Counted from the first letter of the stretch, positions 8,524 through 18,386 are shown. The stretch: 64,000 nt of DNA from Roseivivax marinus (GCF_900109705.1 NZ_FOAI01000005.1:62001-126000), one strand, 5' to 3'. Made by a program: numbers and translations. The notes: generated from the letters alone by a model not told the origin.

Positions 8524-10100
8524 GCGCGATCGCCTCCGAGGCGCCGCGCCGTTCGTGGCGTCCACCAGCCGCGGTGCTTGGCGTGCTAGCGATCCTCGCG
8601 GTCTGGGAACTGTCGGCCCGCGCGCTGGCCGGTGCCTACCTGCTGGCCGGGCCCAGCGATGTGACAGCCTACCTGTGGCAGAACGCCGGGCTGATGGGCC
8701 GGGCCCTGCGCGCGACGCTGGCCGAGGCGGCCGCGGGCTTCGTCATCGGCAACGCGGCGGCGATCCTGCTGGCGGCGCTCGCGTTGCTGTGGCCGCGCGC
8801 GGAGCGGGGTATCGCGGCGCTGGCGCTTCTTGTCTTCTGTCTTCCGCTGGTGGCCACGGGGCCGATCCTGCGGGTGCTCTTCGGGCCGGGGCCGGGACCG
8901 CAGATCACGCTCGCCGCGCTCGCCGTCTACTACACGACGCTGGTGCCGCTGCTCGTCGGGCTGCGCGCAGCACCATCCACCTGGTTCGACCTCGTGCACA
9001 GCTACGGGCGCGGGCGTCTGGCCGAGTTGTGGCACATCCGCGCAATGGCCGCGTTGCCCTACCTCTTCGCCGGTCTCCAGATCGCCGCCCCGGCGGCCTT
9101 CCTCGGCGCGATGGTGGGCGAGTTTACCGGCGCCGAGCGCGGCATGGGCGTGCTGACCATCCGCGCCATGCGCGCACTGGACGTGGAAGCCACATGGGCG
9201 CTGGCCGCCGTTGCGGCGCTGGTGTCGATGGCCGCCTACGGTGCGTTCGGCTGGCTCGCGCGGCGAGTGCTGACGGAGGCGCCGCCGGTCATCCTCGCCG
9301 CTCCGGGAGGTGCGGCGACACCGCGTCGGGGGGAGGGCCTCGCGCGTATCGCGGTCGTGACGGTGCTGGCGCTGGCCCTCTGGTGGGGCCTGCTCGAGGC
9401 GTTCGGCGTCAACGCCTTCTTTGCCAAGCGCCCGGACGATGTCTGGGCGTTCCTCATCACCGCGCCAGACGCGGGCGAGAACCGTGCCACACTCTTCGGT
9501 GCTCTGGCCGAGACGGCGGTCTACGTGCTGCCGGGCTACCTCGCCGGGCTGGCGCTGGGTGCGGGGCTTGCCGTTCTGCTGACTCTGTTGCCGGCACTGG
9601 CCGGGGCGGCCATGCCGGTGGCGATCGCGCTACGCTCGGTGCCCATCGTGACCACGGCGCCGCTGATCGTTCTGGTGCTCGGGCGCGGTGCCACGGGCAC
9701 TGTCGCGCTGGTGGCGGTCATGGTCTTCTTTCCGACGCTGATCGCCTGCCTGCACGGGCTGCGGCAGGCACCGGGGCAGGTGCTCGACGTGTTCGACGCC
9801 TATGCGAGCGGACGCTGGCGGCGTCTGGTCCACGCACAGGTGCCCGCCATGTGGCCGGCCTTCTTCGCCACCGTGCGTATCGCGGTGCCGGCCGCGGTCC
9901 TGGCGGTCACGGTGGTCGAGTGGCTGGCCACGGGCCGCGGGGTCGGCGCGCTCATGGCGCTGTCGGCGTCGCTGTCGGACTACGGGATGCTGTGGTCTGC
10001 GGTGGTCGTGGTCGCGGTGCTGTCCTGCGCGCTTTACGCCGTGGTGGCGGCGGTCGAGGCGCGCGTGCTGGCGATCTACGCCGCGGAGCAGGGCCGATGA
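8520..10100 (+). CDS. ABC transporter permease, two fused permease domains
   Basis: A 526-residue membrane protein with two BPD_transp_1-type permease halves in one chain, roughly residues 55-265 and 320-515, each with about six helices. Each half has an EAA-loop-like segment: SYGRGRLAELWHIR in the first and AYASGRWRRLVHAQVP in the second. Most NMT1/THI5-type importers use one short permease that dimerises; here a single gene supplies both. A hydrophobic segment (VVTVLALALWWGLL) begins the second half. The start at 8520 lies in the stop of the micro-ORF, and the stop overlaps the glycosyltransferase ATG. It forms the membrane channel for the importer encoded upstream. Confidence 0.88.
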   Translation: MSAIASEAPRRSWRPPAAVLGVLAILAVWELSARALAGAYLLAGPSDVTAYLWQNAGLMGRALRATLAEAAAGFVIGNAAAILLAALALLWPRAERGIAALALLVFCLPLVATGPILRVLFGPGPGPQITLAALAVYYTTLVPLLVGLRAAPSTWFDLVHSYGRGRLAELWHIRAMAALPYLFAGLQIAAPAAFLGAMVGEFTGAERGMGVLTIRAMRALDVEATWALAAVAALVSMAAYGAFGWLARRVLTEAPPVILAAPGGAATPRRGEGLARIAVVTVLALALWWGLLEAFGVNAFFAKRPDDVWAFLITAPDAGENRATLFGALAETAVYVLPGYLAGLALGAGLAVLLTLLPALAGAAMPVAIALRSVPIVTTAPLIVLVLGRGATGTVALVAVMVFFPTLIACLHGLRQAPGQVLDVFDAYASGRWRRLVHAQVPAMWPAFFATVRIAVPAAVLAVTVVEWLATGRGVGALMALSASLSDYGMLWSAVVVVAVLSCALYAVVAAVEARVLAIYAAEQGR

Positions 10101-11143
10101 CCGCGCCCCGCATCGTCTTCGCCATTCCCGGCGACATCGACACGCTGACGGGGGGCTACATCTACGAAAAAGCCGTGCTGGAAGGCTTGCGGGCCGAGGG
10201 CCGCGCGGTCGATCACCTCGCGCTCGGCGGTGGCTTTCCCGATCCGTCGCCCGCAGAGATGTCCGAGGCCGTCGAGGCGCTGGTTGCCGCCGACGCGCCT
10301 CTTCTGCTCGACGGATTTCTTGTCGGGGCGACGGACCCGGCGGGCCTCGCGCGGGTGCGCGTGCCGATGGTGGGGATCGTCCATCACCCGCTGGCCCTCG
10401 AGACGGGCCTCTCGCCCGAGCGGGCCCGGCATCTCTTCGAGACCGAGCGCGCGAACCTTGGTCGCATGGCGCACGTGATCGTGCCCTCCGCCCACACGCG
10501 CGAGGTTCTGGTCACGCGCTACGACGTGCCCGGGCGCAAGATCACCGTCTGCCCGCCGGGCGTGCGCCGCCCGTCCGGACCACCCATGCCCGACGCGGGG
10601 CCACCGCTGGTCCTGAGCGTCGGCACGCTGCACCCGCGCAAGGGCCACGACACGCTGATCGAGGCGCTGGCGCGGGTCACCGATCTCGACTGGCGCGCGG
10701 TGATCGCGGGACCGGCCCTCAGCCCCGACTTCGCCGACGACCTCGCCGCCCGCATCGCCCAGCCTGACCTCGCGGACCGCGTGAGCCTCGCCGGGGCGCT
10801 GCCGTTCGACGCGCTCGACGCGCTCTGGCGCAAGGCATCGGTTTTCGCGCTGGCGACACGCTACGAGGGCTACGGCATGGTCTTTGCCGAGGCGCTGGCG
10901 GCCGGTCTGCCCATCGTCGCCGGGAACGGCGGCGCAGTGCCGGAGGTCGTCCCCGAGGGCGCCGGCCGGCTGGTGACGCCGGGCGACGTGGCGGGTTTCG
11001 CCGCCGCCCTGCGCGAGATGCTGGGCGAGGGGCCGGCACGCGCCGCCGCCGCCGAGGAGGCCAGACGGGCCGGCGCGCGCCTTCCCGACTGGCCGGACAC
11101 CGCAGCGGCGATCGGCCGGGCAGTCGACCGAGTGACGACGTAG
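10097..11143 (+). CDS. glycosyltransferase family 4 protein
   Basis: A 348-residue GT-B fold glycosyltransferase. The N-terminal half begins APRIVFAIPGDIDTLTGGY (acceptor domain). The C-terminal half has the GT4 motifs: LSVGTLHPRKGHDTLIEA, the RYEGYGMVFAEALAAGLP segment whose E-x7-E pattern binds the nucleotide sugar, and a GGAVPEV loop. No membrane segment is visible, so it acts in the cytoplasm or at the inner membrane face. It starts at ATG 10097 overlapping the permease stop (ATGA), so it is co-translated with an ABC importer, an odd partner. Donor and acceptor are unknown. Confidence 0.85.
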   Translation: MTAPRIVFAIPGDIDTLTGGYIYEKAVLEGLRAEGRAVDHLALGGGFPDPSPAEMSEAVEALVAADAPLLLDGFLVGATDPAGLARVRVPMVGIVHHPLALETGLSPERARHLFETERANLGRMAHVIVPSAHTREVLVTRYDVPGRKITVCPPGVRRPSGPPMPDAGPPLVLSVGTLHPRKGHDTLIEALARVTDLDWRAVIAGPALSPDFADDLAARIAQPDLADRVSLAGALPFDALDALWRKASVFALATRYEGYGMVFAEALAAGLPIVAGNGGAVPEVVPEGAGRLVTPGDVAGFAAALREMLGEGPARAAAAEEARRAGARLPDWPDTAAAIGRAVDRVTT

Positions 11144-11676
11144 CGCGCCCGACGCACCGGGGTGACAGTCTCGACCGGGTAAGTGTCGCAGTATCGTGCC
11201 CGGGTCGGCGCCACCTGACCGCTGCCTCACCGCGACCGAATGCAGATGCCGGATGCCTCGGCCGAGCGGGACCCAAACCGGCGCGCTCCGACAGATCCGA
11301 CTGTGCCAATGCCCGGGCTGGCTTCGCGCTGACGCTGGACCGACGGAAAGCCGCGCCGTCCGCCACGGTAGCGGTCGCACGGTGGCGCGGGGCCAATCAA
11401 CCGAAGGCGATGCCCGGGACGGACAGCTACGGCCTGGAGCGGGCGCGACGCGATGCGGACTTCGCCACTGGCCATGGCCGACGCATGGCCTAGCTTTCCC
11501 GCGATCCCCCGGTTGACCCGTCCCTGCGTGCCGCGTAGGGCGCCCGACCGCACCGCGAGCCGGCGGCCTGTCCGCCGATGACCCATTCCAAGCGCGAGAG
11601 ACGACGCGCACCGTTCTGACGACGGCCGGCGCCCCACATGGCGATCCGCGGCCAGAAATTCCTCCGAAAGGACATC
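11144..11676. other. 533-base intergenic region with no recognised gene
   Basis: GC-rich sequence between the glycosyltransferase and the BCCT transporter. Open frames on both strands are arginine- and proline-rich and look like composition artefacts. No clear terminator or operator was found. The BCCT promoter presumably lies at the right-hand end; AAAGGA at 11667-11672 is its ribosome-binding site. Confidence 0.4.
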
Positions 11677-13230
11677 ATGACCGACACGACTCACGTGGAC
11701 GCCCCCGAGGGGCGATCCCGCCCGCTCGACTGGTCCCTGCTCATCATCACCGGGGGCTTCGTCGCGCTGTTCTGCGCGATGGCCCTGATCGACATGCCGA
11801 CGCTCGGCGCGATGGTGGACGCCGCCTTCGCGTTCTCCGCGCGCTTCTTCGGCCTCTACTGGCAGATCCTGCTGCTGGCGACATTCCTGATCGGGCTGGC
11901 GCTGTGCGTCCTGCCCGGCGCGGCGACGCGGCTCGGCCGGCTGTCGCGGCCCGAGTTCTCGACCTTCCAGTGGGGGTCGATGATCATGTGCACGCTGCTT
12001 GCCGGCGGCGGCGTATTCTGGGCGGCGGGAGAACCCATCGCCCACTATCTCAGCACGCCGCCTCTGTTCGGCGACCTTTCGGGGCAACCCGAGGCACGCG
12101 CGGACGCGGCGCTGGCGCAGGGCTTCCTGCACTGGGGCTTCCTCGCCTGGGCGATCCTCGGCGCGCTCGCGACGATCATGCTGATGCACTACCATTATGA
12201 CCGCGGCCTGCCGCTGGCGCCCCGCACGTTGCTCTATCCCGTGTTCGGAGAGCGCGCCCTGAGAGGGCCCATCGGCCTGATCGCGGACGCGTGCTGCATC
12301 ATCTCGGTGATGGCCGGCACGGTCGGACCGATCGGCTTTCTCGGGCTTCAGATGGCCTACGGCCTCAGCGCCCTGTTCGGTGTGCCGGACACCTTCACGA
12401 CGCAGGCGGTGGTGATCCTCGCGCTCGTGGGCATCTACTCGATCTCGGCGGTCACGGGGCTGTCGAAAGGCATCAAGATCCTGTCGCAGTTCAACGTCAT
12501 CCTGGTCTTCGTGCTGCTGGTCTACATGCTGCTCGCCGGTCCGACCGCGGACATCCTCGACAGCTTCGTCGGCGGCTTCGGCACCTACATCGCCAACTTC
12601 CTGCCGATGGCGCTCTTCCGCGGAGAGGCAGGGGCCTTCGGCGACAGCGCGTGGCTCGGCTGGTGGACGGTGTTCTTCTGGGGCTGGTTCATCGGCTACG
12701 GTCCCCTGATGGCGGTGTTCATCGCGCGGATCAGCCGGGGCCGGTCGATCCGCTCCATCGTGCTGATGCTGTCGATCGTGGCGCCCATCGTCACGAACTT
12801 CTGGTTCACCATCATCGGCGGCTCGGGCATCGCGTTCGAGCAGATGAACCCCGGCGTGATCTCGGAGCCGTTCGACGGCCTGAACCTAGAGGCGGGGCTT
12901 CTCGCGATCACGCAGGCCTTCCCGGGCGGGTTCGTCGTGTCGGTGGCGTTCCTCGTGCTGACCATGGCCTTCGTCGCGACCACGAGCGACTCGATGAGCT
13001 ACGTGATCTCGTCGGCGATGTCGGACACCAACCCCTCGACCCTGCTGCGGGCCTTCTGGGGCCTGGTCATGGGCGTGATGGCGCTGATCCTGATTTCGCT
13101 GGGTGAGGGCAGCGTGTCCAAGCTGCAAAGCTTCATCGTCGTCACCGCCGTGCCGGTGTCGCTGATCCTGTTGCCGACCCTGTGGGACGCACCCCGCATC
13201 GTATTTCGGCTCGGCCGCAAGGCAGACTGA
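11677..13230 (+). CDS. BCCT family transporter (betaine/choline/carnitine type)
   Basis: A 517-residue protein with about twelve transmembrane helices. The BCCT hallmark region is present: WWTVFFWGWFIGYGPLMAVF followed by IARISRGRSIR. Other marks are GGGVFWAAGEPIAHY and ATTSDSMSYVIS late in the chain. BCCT carriers import glycine betaine, choline, carnitine or DMSP using Na+ or H+ gradients. In marine bacteria they serve osmoprotection and nutrition. The start ATG at 11677 follows AAAGGA; an upstream in-frame ATG at 11638 is less likely. There is no adjacent catabolic gene to identify the substrate. It is convergent with the MFS gene, 34 bases apart. Confidence 0.92.
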   Translation: MTDTTHVDAPEGRSRPLDWSLLIITGGFVALFCAMALIDMPTLGAMVDAAFAFSARFFGLYWQILLLATFLIGLALCVLPGAATRLGRLSRPEFSTFQWGSMIMCTLLAGGGVFWAAGEPIAHYLSTPPLFGDLSGQPEARADAALAQGFLHWGFLAWAILGALATIMLMHYHYDRGLPLAPRTLLYPVFGERALRGPIGLIADACCIISVMAGTVGPIGFLGLQMAYGLSALFGVPDTFTTQAVVILALVGIYSISAVTGLSKGIKILSQFNVILVFVLLVYMLLAGPTADILDSFVGGFGTYIANFLPMALFRGEAGAFGDSAWLGWWTVFFWGWFIGYGPLMAVFIARISRGRSIRSIVLMLSIVAPIVTNFWFTIIGGSGIAFEQMNPGVISEPFDGLNLEAGLLAITQAFPGGFVVSVAFLVLTMAFVATTSDSMSYVISSAMSDTNPSTLLRAFWGLVMGVMALILISLGEGSVSKLQSFIVVTAVPVSLILLPTLWDAPRIVFRLGRKAD

Positions 13231-13264
13231 TGCACCGGGCCGGTGCCGCCGCGTGCGGCCCCGG

Positions 13265-14584
13265 TCAGTCGCGGGGGGAGGGCGTGACGTCTTCCTCCGT
13301 CGCGGCGGCCTCTTCGGCAGCCGCCTGTTCGGCCGCCTCGTCTTCGGCCTCGGCCTTCTCCACCGCCCACGCACCCGCGGCTTCCACCGCGACCGGCGAG
13401 GCCGTCGGCACCACGTAGAGGTAGGTGTCGGTGTCCTCGACCGGCACGTTCGCCCGCTGCGTCATCCGGTAGAGCGCGTAGAGCGCGATCGCCGCGAAGA
13501 CCGCCCCCAGCGCCAGCCAGAAGGCGAACGGCCCGCCGTACTGCATCGCCGCGCCGGTTCCCATGGGGCCGAGGATCGCGCCAAGCCCGAAGGTCAGCAC
13601 CAGCCCGCCCGACGCCGCCGCCATGTCCTCGGGCGCGAGGGTGTCGTTGGTGTAGGCGAGAAAGAGCGCGTAGAGCGGCGTGGTCACGCCGCCCGCGAAG
13701 AACGCCGCCGCCATCAGCGCCCAGAGCGTGCCGCCCGCCACCCAGGCGAGCCCGCAGCACACCGCGCCAAGCGCGGCGGAGGCGAAGATGAGAATACGCC
13801 GGTCCGTGCGGTCCGACAGCCAGCCGATCGGGTATTGCAGCACCAGCGCGCCCCCGAACAGCATCGCCACGAAAAGCGAAATCTGCTCGGCCGTCATGTC
13901 GATCTGGGTGCCGAACACGGCGGCCATGCCCGACTGCGTCGCGTAGACCGCGCCCAGCAGGAAGATCCCCACCGTCCCGAGCGGCGAGCTTCGGAACAAC
14001 GCCCCGAGGGCCATCGGCCGGGCGACCTGCGCCGCCGGCACCTGCGAGGCGGTCAGCAGGATCGGCGCGAAGGAGACAGACACCAGGATCGACGCCCCGA
14101 TGAACAGCGCCGAGTTCGCCGCATCGCCCAAGGTCAGCAGGCCCTGCGCGCCGATGATGCCGAGCGTCTGCGCGATCATGTAGGCCGCCAGAACCTTGCC
14201 GCGCGTCTCGTTGGTGGAGGCGTCATTGAGCCAGCTCTCGGCGGTCACGTAGATCCCCGACATGCAGAACCCCACGAGCAGACGCAGAAGGGTCCACGCC
14301 CATGGCTCGGTCACCAGCGGGAAGGTGATGAGGCCCGCCGACATGAAGCTGCCGAGGGCCGCGAAGACCCGAACGTGGCCGACGCGGCGGATCATCACCG
14401 GGCTGAGCCGCGCGCCCGAGAGGAAGCCCGCAAAGTATCCCGAAGTGACAACCGCGAGCTCGGTGGCCGTGAACCCTTCGATCCCGCCGCGCAGGCCGAT
14501 CAGGGTGAAGTGCATGCCGTTGCCCAGCATGATCAGGACGATGCCCAGAAGCAGGGCCCAGACTCCGGACAACGTCTTGAACAT
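13265..14584 (-). CDS. MFS transporter (YcaD-like)
   Basis: A 439-residue major facilitator with twelve hydrophobic helices. The first helix has GIVLIMLGNGMHFTLIGLR, and the loop motif QYPIGWLSDRTDRR between helices 8 and 9 is the classical MFS D-R-x-D-R-R element. The TAESWLND segment is typical of the YcaD/UMF-like branch. The last ~40 residues form an acidic, Ala/Glu-rich cytoplasmic tail (AEAEDEAAEQAAAEEAAA), probably unstructured. Substrate unknown. It stands alone, divergent from glnE. Confidence 0.88.
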   Translation of the reverse strand: MFKTLSGVWALLLGIVLIMLGNGMHFTLIGLRGGIEGFTATELAVVTSGYFAGFLSGARLSPVMIRRVGHVRVFAALGSFMSAGLITFPLVTEPWAWTLLRLLVGFCMSGIYVTAESWLNDASTNETRGKVLAAYMIAQTLGIIGAQGLLTLGDAANSALFIGASILVSVSFAPILLTASQVPAAQVARPMALGALFRSSPLGTVGIFLLGAVYATQSGMAAVFGTQIDMTAEQISLFVAMLFGGALVLQYPIGWLSDRTDRRILIFASAALGAVCCGLAWVAGGTLWALMAAAFFAGGVTTPLYALFLAYTNDTLAPEDMAAASGGLVLTFGLGAILGPMGTGAAMQYGGPFAFWLALGAVFAAIALYALYRMTQRANVPVEDTDTYLYVVPTASPVAVEAAGAWAVEKAEAEDEAAEQAAAEEAAATEEDVTPSPRD

Positions 14585-14823
14585 GGTGCGTCCCCCTGCG
14601 GTGCGATTGTGCCTTCGCGTTCCGCGCAGAGGGCCCGGAGGTGGGCTCGCTTGTCAATCGCCGGACGGATGATCGCTGGCTCAGATGTACCTCCGGAGCT
14701 GGAGAGGGCGCGCCGGTGCCCGTGAAGGCAGCGCCGGAACGACGCTTTCCACGGCACGCTCGCGCCGCAACGCCGCAACGACACGGCATTGCACCCGCGG
14801 CCGAAGCGTGGCCACCTGCGGCC

Positions 14824-17622
14824 ATGAGCTTCGCTGACCGACTGACCCGCCTTCCGCGCCCCTACGATTCCGAACAGGCCGAGGATGCCGCCCGCGCCGC
14901 ACCCTGGGCCGAGGGCGGTGTGGCCGACCTGGTTCGGGGGGCCGGTGGCACCAGTCCCTACCTGCAGACGCTGATCTCGAAGGAGGGCGACTGGCTCGAA
15001 GGGGCGCTCGACGATCCCGAGGGCGCGTTCCCCGGGCTCTGTGCCGAGCTCGAGGCCACGGCGCCCGATGACCTGCCGCGCACGCTGCGGCAGGCCAAGC
15101 GGCGCGTGGCGCTTCTCGCCGCGCTCTGCGACGTGGGCGGGGTCTGGCCCCTGGAGACGGTGACGGGGCTGCTGACCGAGTTTGCCGACGTCGCCACGGG
15201 CCACGCCATGCGCGAGGCCGTCGCCCGAGAGATCAAGCGCGGCAAGCTGCCCGGCGCGACCGAGGACGATGTCGTCACCGCCGGGGGCATGGTGGCGCTT
15301 GCCATGGGCAAGATGGGGGCGGGCGAGCTGAACTATTCATCGGACATCGACCTCATCTGCCTGTTCGACGAGACCCGCTTCGACCCCGACGACTACCACG
15401 AGGCGCGCGCGTCCCTGGTGCGCGCGACGCGCCGGATGTGCACGACGCTGAGCGACTTGACCGGCGACGGCTACGTCTTCCGCACCGACCTGCGCCTGCG
15501 CCCCGACCCGTCGGTGACGCCGGTCTGCATGGCGATGGACGCGGCCGAGACCTATTACGAGAGCCTCGGCCGGACGTGGGAGCGCGCCGCCTACATCAAG
15601 GCCCGCCCCGCGGCCGGCGACGTGGAGGCGGGCGCGCGCTTCCTCGATACGCTGCGTCCGTTCGTCTGGCGGCGGCACCTCGATTTCGCCGCCATCAAGG
15701 ACGCCCACGACATGCGACTCAGGATCCGCCAGCACAAGGGACTGGGCGGGCCGATCACACTGCCCGGCCACGACATGAAGCTCGGCCGTGGCGGCATCCG
15801 CGAGATCGAGTTCTTCACCCAGACCCGGCAGCTCATCGCGGGCGGGCGCGATCCGGAGCTGCGCGTGCGCGGAACGGTTGAGGGGCTGGCCGTGCTGGCG
15901 CGCAAGGGGTGGGTCCCCGAGGACGCCGCCACCACGCTCACCGACGCGTACCGTGCCCACCGCGAGGTGGAGCACCGCGTCCAGATGATGCGCGACGCCC
16001 AGACCCACGCTCTGCCGGGCTCGGACGACGAGATGGAGCGCCTGGCGTGCCTCATGGGGCAGGGTCGGGACGAGCTGGAACGCGAGGTGCGCGAGCGGCT
16101 CGAGACCGTGCACGACCTGATCGAGACGTTCTTCGCGCGCGAGACAGGTGGCGCCCCTGCCGACGAGCCCGAGGAACCTTTCGGCGAGGAGATCACCGCG
16201 CGCTGGCCCGGCTACCCGGCGCTGCGCTCGGCCCGGGCGGTGGAAATCTTCGACCGGCTGCGCCCGGACATCCTGCGCCGCCTGCAGGCGGCCGCGGCGC
16301 CCGACGAGGCGCTGCTCGCCTTCGACGGCTTCCTCGCGGGACTGCCGGCGGGAGTGCAGGTGTTTTCGCTTTTCGAGGCCAACCCCCAGCTCATCGACCT
16401 GCTGATCGACATCGTAACCGTTTCGCCGGATCTCGGACGCTACCTGTCGCGCAACGCCGCGGTGCTCGACGCCGTGATCGGCGGCGACTTCTTCGCCGAC
16501 TGGCCGGGACGGGACGTGCTGCGCGAGGGGCTCGACCGGGTGCTGGCGCGCGAGGAGGACTACGAGGCCCGTCTCGATGCGGCCCGGCGCTGGGGCAAGG
16601 AATGGCACTTCCGCGCGGGCGTGCATCTCCTGCGTGGCCTGACCGACCCGCAGGAGGCCGCGACGCACTATGCCGACATCGCCGAGGTCACGCTTGCGGC
16701 TCTCTGGCCCGTGGTGGTCGACGAGTTCGCCCGCAAGCACGGGCGCCCGCCGGGAAAGGGGGCGGCGGTTCTGGGCATGGGCAGCCTCGGCGCGAGGCGG
16801 CTGCACGCCCGCTCGGACCTCGACCTGATCGTGATCTACGACGCCGACGGCGTCGAAGCCTCCGAGGGGCGCAAGCCCCTGTCCTCGCGCGCGTATTACG
16901 CGCGCCTCACGCAGGCACTGGTGACGGCGGTGACCGCACCCATGGCCGAGGGCCGTCTTTACGACGTGGACATGCGCCTGCGGCCGTCGGGAAACCAGGG
17001 GCCGGTGGCAACCTCGCTGTCCGCTTTCCGGGATTACCAGGCGCAGTCGGCCTGGACGTGGGAGCATCTTGCCCTGACCCGCGCACGGGCCGTGGCCGGA
17101 ACGGAGGAGATCGGCGCTGCAGCCGAGGCGGTGCGCGGAGATGTTCTCGCCATGACGCGGGATCGGAAGAAGGTCGTGGGCGACGTGGCCGAGATGCGGG
17201 CGCGGATCGCGGCGGCAAAGGATCGTGGAGAGACGTGGGATCCCAAGATCGGCCCGGGGCACATGCAGGAGATCGAGCTGATCGCCCAGGCGGGCGCGAT
17301 CCTCGACGGATGCGGCGCGCGCGACGTGCGCTCGGGCCTCGACGCGGGCGCCCGGACCGGCTGGCTGACGAAGGAGGCTGCAACGGATCTCGCCGACACG
17401 CACGCTCTGCTCTGGGCGGTTCAGATCGCGGCGCGGCTTTTCGGCGACGGGGTGATCGACCCCGACCGGCTGGGAGAGGCGGGAGCCTCCATGCTTCGGC
17501 GCCTGAGCGGCACCGAAAGCCTCGACGCGCTATCGGACCGCTTGGAGGCCAGCACCGCCCAGGCGGCGGCCCATATCGACGCGGCGCTGGGCGCACAGGC
17601 GACAGAGGCCGAAGAATTTTAG
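14824..17622 (+). CDS. glnE: bifunctional glutamine synthetase adenylyltransferase/deadenylase
   Basis: A 932-residue protein close to the usual GlnE length. It has two nucleotidyltransferase domains. The N-terminal (deadenylating) site lies in GELNYSSDIDLICLF with Asp174/Asp176. The C-terminal (adenylylating) site lies in RSDLDLIVIYD with Asp665/Asp667. Intervening GlnE motifs such as LPGHDMKLGRGGIREIEFF are intact. GlnE attaches AMP to or removes it from glutamine synthetase in response to PII and glutamine. The start ATG at 14824 opens MSFADRLTRLP; no strong ribosome-binding site is visible. The last codons lie inside a hairpin at 17608-17637, so the stop codon is part of the terminator stem. 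Confidence 0.96.
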   Translation: MSFADRLTRLPRPYDSEQAEDAARAAPWAEGGVADLVRGAGGTSPYLQTLISKEGDWLEGALDDPEGAFPGLCAELEATAPDDLPRTLRQAKRRVALLAALCDVGGVWPLETVTGLLTEFADVATGHAMREAVAREIKRGKLPGATEDDVVTAGGMVALAMGKMGAGELNYSSDIDLICLFDETRFDPDDYHEARASLVRATRRMCTTLSDLTGDGYVFRTDLRLRPDPSVTPVCMAMDAAETYYESLGRTWERAAYIKARPAAGDVEAGARFLDTLRPFVWRRHLDFAAIKDAHDMRLRIRQHKGLGGPITLPGHDMKLGRGGIREIEFFTQTRQLIAGGRDPELRVRGTVEGLAVLARKGWVPEDAATTLTDAYRAHREVEHRVQMMRDAQTHALPGSDDEMERLACLMGQGRDELEREVRERLETVHDLIETFFARETGGAPADEPEEPFGEEITARWPGYPALRSARAVEIFDRLRPDILRRLQAAAAPDEALLAFDGFLAGLPAGVQVFSLFEANPQLIDLLIDIVTVSPDLGRYLSRNAAVLDAVIGGDFFADWPGRDVLREGLDRVLAREEDYEARLDAARRWGKEWHFRAGVHLLRGLTDPQEAATHYADIAEVTLAALWPVVVDEFARKHGRPPGKGAAVLGMGSLGARRLHARSDLDLIVIYDADGVEASEGRKPLSSRAYYARLTQALVTAVTAPMAEGRLYDVDMRLRPSGNQGPVATSLSAFRDYQAQSAWTWEHLALTRARAVAGTEEIGAAAEAVRGDVLAMTRDRKKVVGDVAEMRARIAAAKDRGETWDPKIGPGHMQEIELIAQAGAILDGCGARDVRSGLDAGARTGWLTKEAATDLADTHALLWAVQIAARLFGDGVIDPDRLGEAGASMLRRLSGTESLDALSDRLEASTAQAAAHIDAALGAQATEAEEF

Positions 17623-17637
17623 TTAAAATTCTTCGGC
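17608..17637. terminator. palindromic terminator containing the glnE stop codon
   Basis: A perfect 14-bp stem, GCCGAAGAATTTTA paired with TAAAATTCTTCGGC, separated by GT. The glnE stop TAG is at its centre. T-rich and A-rich arms make it bidirectional. It is the first of a tandem pair between the convergent glnE and eda genes. Confidence 0.85.
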
Positions 17638-17649
17638 ATACCGCCGACC

Positions 17650-17681
17650 GCGCGCAGAATTTTACCTAAAATTCTGCGCGC
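17650..17681. terminator. second hairpin of the glnE/eda terminator pair
   Basis: A perfect 15-bp stem, GCGCGCAGAATTTTA paired with TAAAATTCTGCGCGC, separated by CC. It lies 7 bases before the eda stop codon (minus strand). It shares the AGAATTTTA-N2-TAAAATTCT core layout with the first hairpin but has different outer arms, so it is not a simple duplication. Confidence 0.85.
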
Positions 17682-17688
17682 CACCCGG

Positions 17689-18336
17689 TCACGTCGCGGC
17701 GAGGGCGGCCGCCTCGCGCGCGAGAGAGGTGATGCCGTCCCAGTCGCCCGCCGCCATCTTGTCCTTCGGCGCCACCCAGCTTCCACCGACGCAGAGCGTG
17801 TTGGAGAGCGACAGGTAGTCGTGCGCATTCTTCAGCGACACGCCCCCGGTCGGGCAGAAGCGCACCTGCGGCAGCGGCCCCCCGATCGACTTGAGCGCGG
17901 GGGCGCCGCCATTGGCCTCGGCAGGGAAGAACTTTTGCACGGTATAGCCCCGCTCGAGAAGTCCCATGACCTCGGTGGAGGTGGCCGCTCCGGGTAGCAT
18001 CGGCAGGCCGGCGGCCTCCGCCGCATCGAGCAGCCGGTCGGTCGCGCCGGGCGACACGCCGAACGTCGCGCCGGCGTCCACGGCGCGCGCCACGTCATCG
18101 GGGGTGAGCAGCGTGCCCGCGCCGACATGACCGCCCTCGACCTTCGCCATCTCGCGGATCGCGTCCAGCGCGGCGGGTGTGCGCAGCGTCACTTCCAGCA
18201 CAGGCAGACCGCCGGCCACGAGGGCCTCGGCGAGGGGGCGGGCGTGGGCCACGTCCTCGATCACGAGCACGGGAATGACGGGCGCGAGACGGCAGAGCGC
18301 CTCGGTGCGGTCGCTGGCGTCGGAGGGGGTAATCAT
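17689..18336 (-). CDS. eda: KHG/KDPG aldolase
   Basis: A 215-residue class I aldolase that splits 2-keto-3-deoxy-6-phosphogluconate into pyruvate and glyceraldehyde-3-phosphate in the Entner-Doudoroff pathway. The catalytic residues are in place: Glu48 and Arg52 in LEVTLRTP, and Schiff-base Lys135 in [10 protein letters not shown]. The phosphate loop FCPTGGVS and GSWVAPKD follow. Length is normal. It lies 50 bases downstream of edd on the same strand, forming an edd-eda operon that ends in the paired hairpins shared with glnE. Confidence 0.96.
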   Translation of the reverse strand: MITPSDASDRTEALCRLAPVIPVLVIEDVAHARPLAEALVAGGLPVLEVTLRTPAALDAIREMAKVEGGHVGAGTLLTPDDVARAVDAGATFGVSPGATDRLLDAAEAAGLPMLPGAATSTEVMGLLERGYTVQKFFPAEANGGAPALKSIGGPLPQVRFCPTGGVSLKNAHDYLSLSNTLCVGGSWVAPKDKMAAGDWDGITSLAREAAALAAT

Positions 18337-18386
18337 GCGGTCGGTGTCTCCGGTCGGATTTCGGTGGTCAGGGTCGGCGTGGCGGG

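Noticed and set aside
11144-11676. Possible gene in the spacer before the BCCT transporter
   Set aside because: Open frames on both strands are Arg/Pro-rich with no ribosome-binding site or motif.
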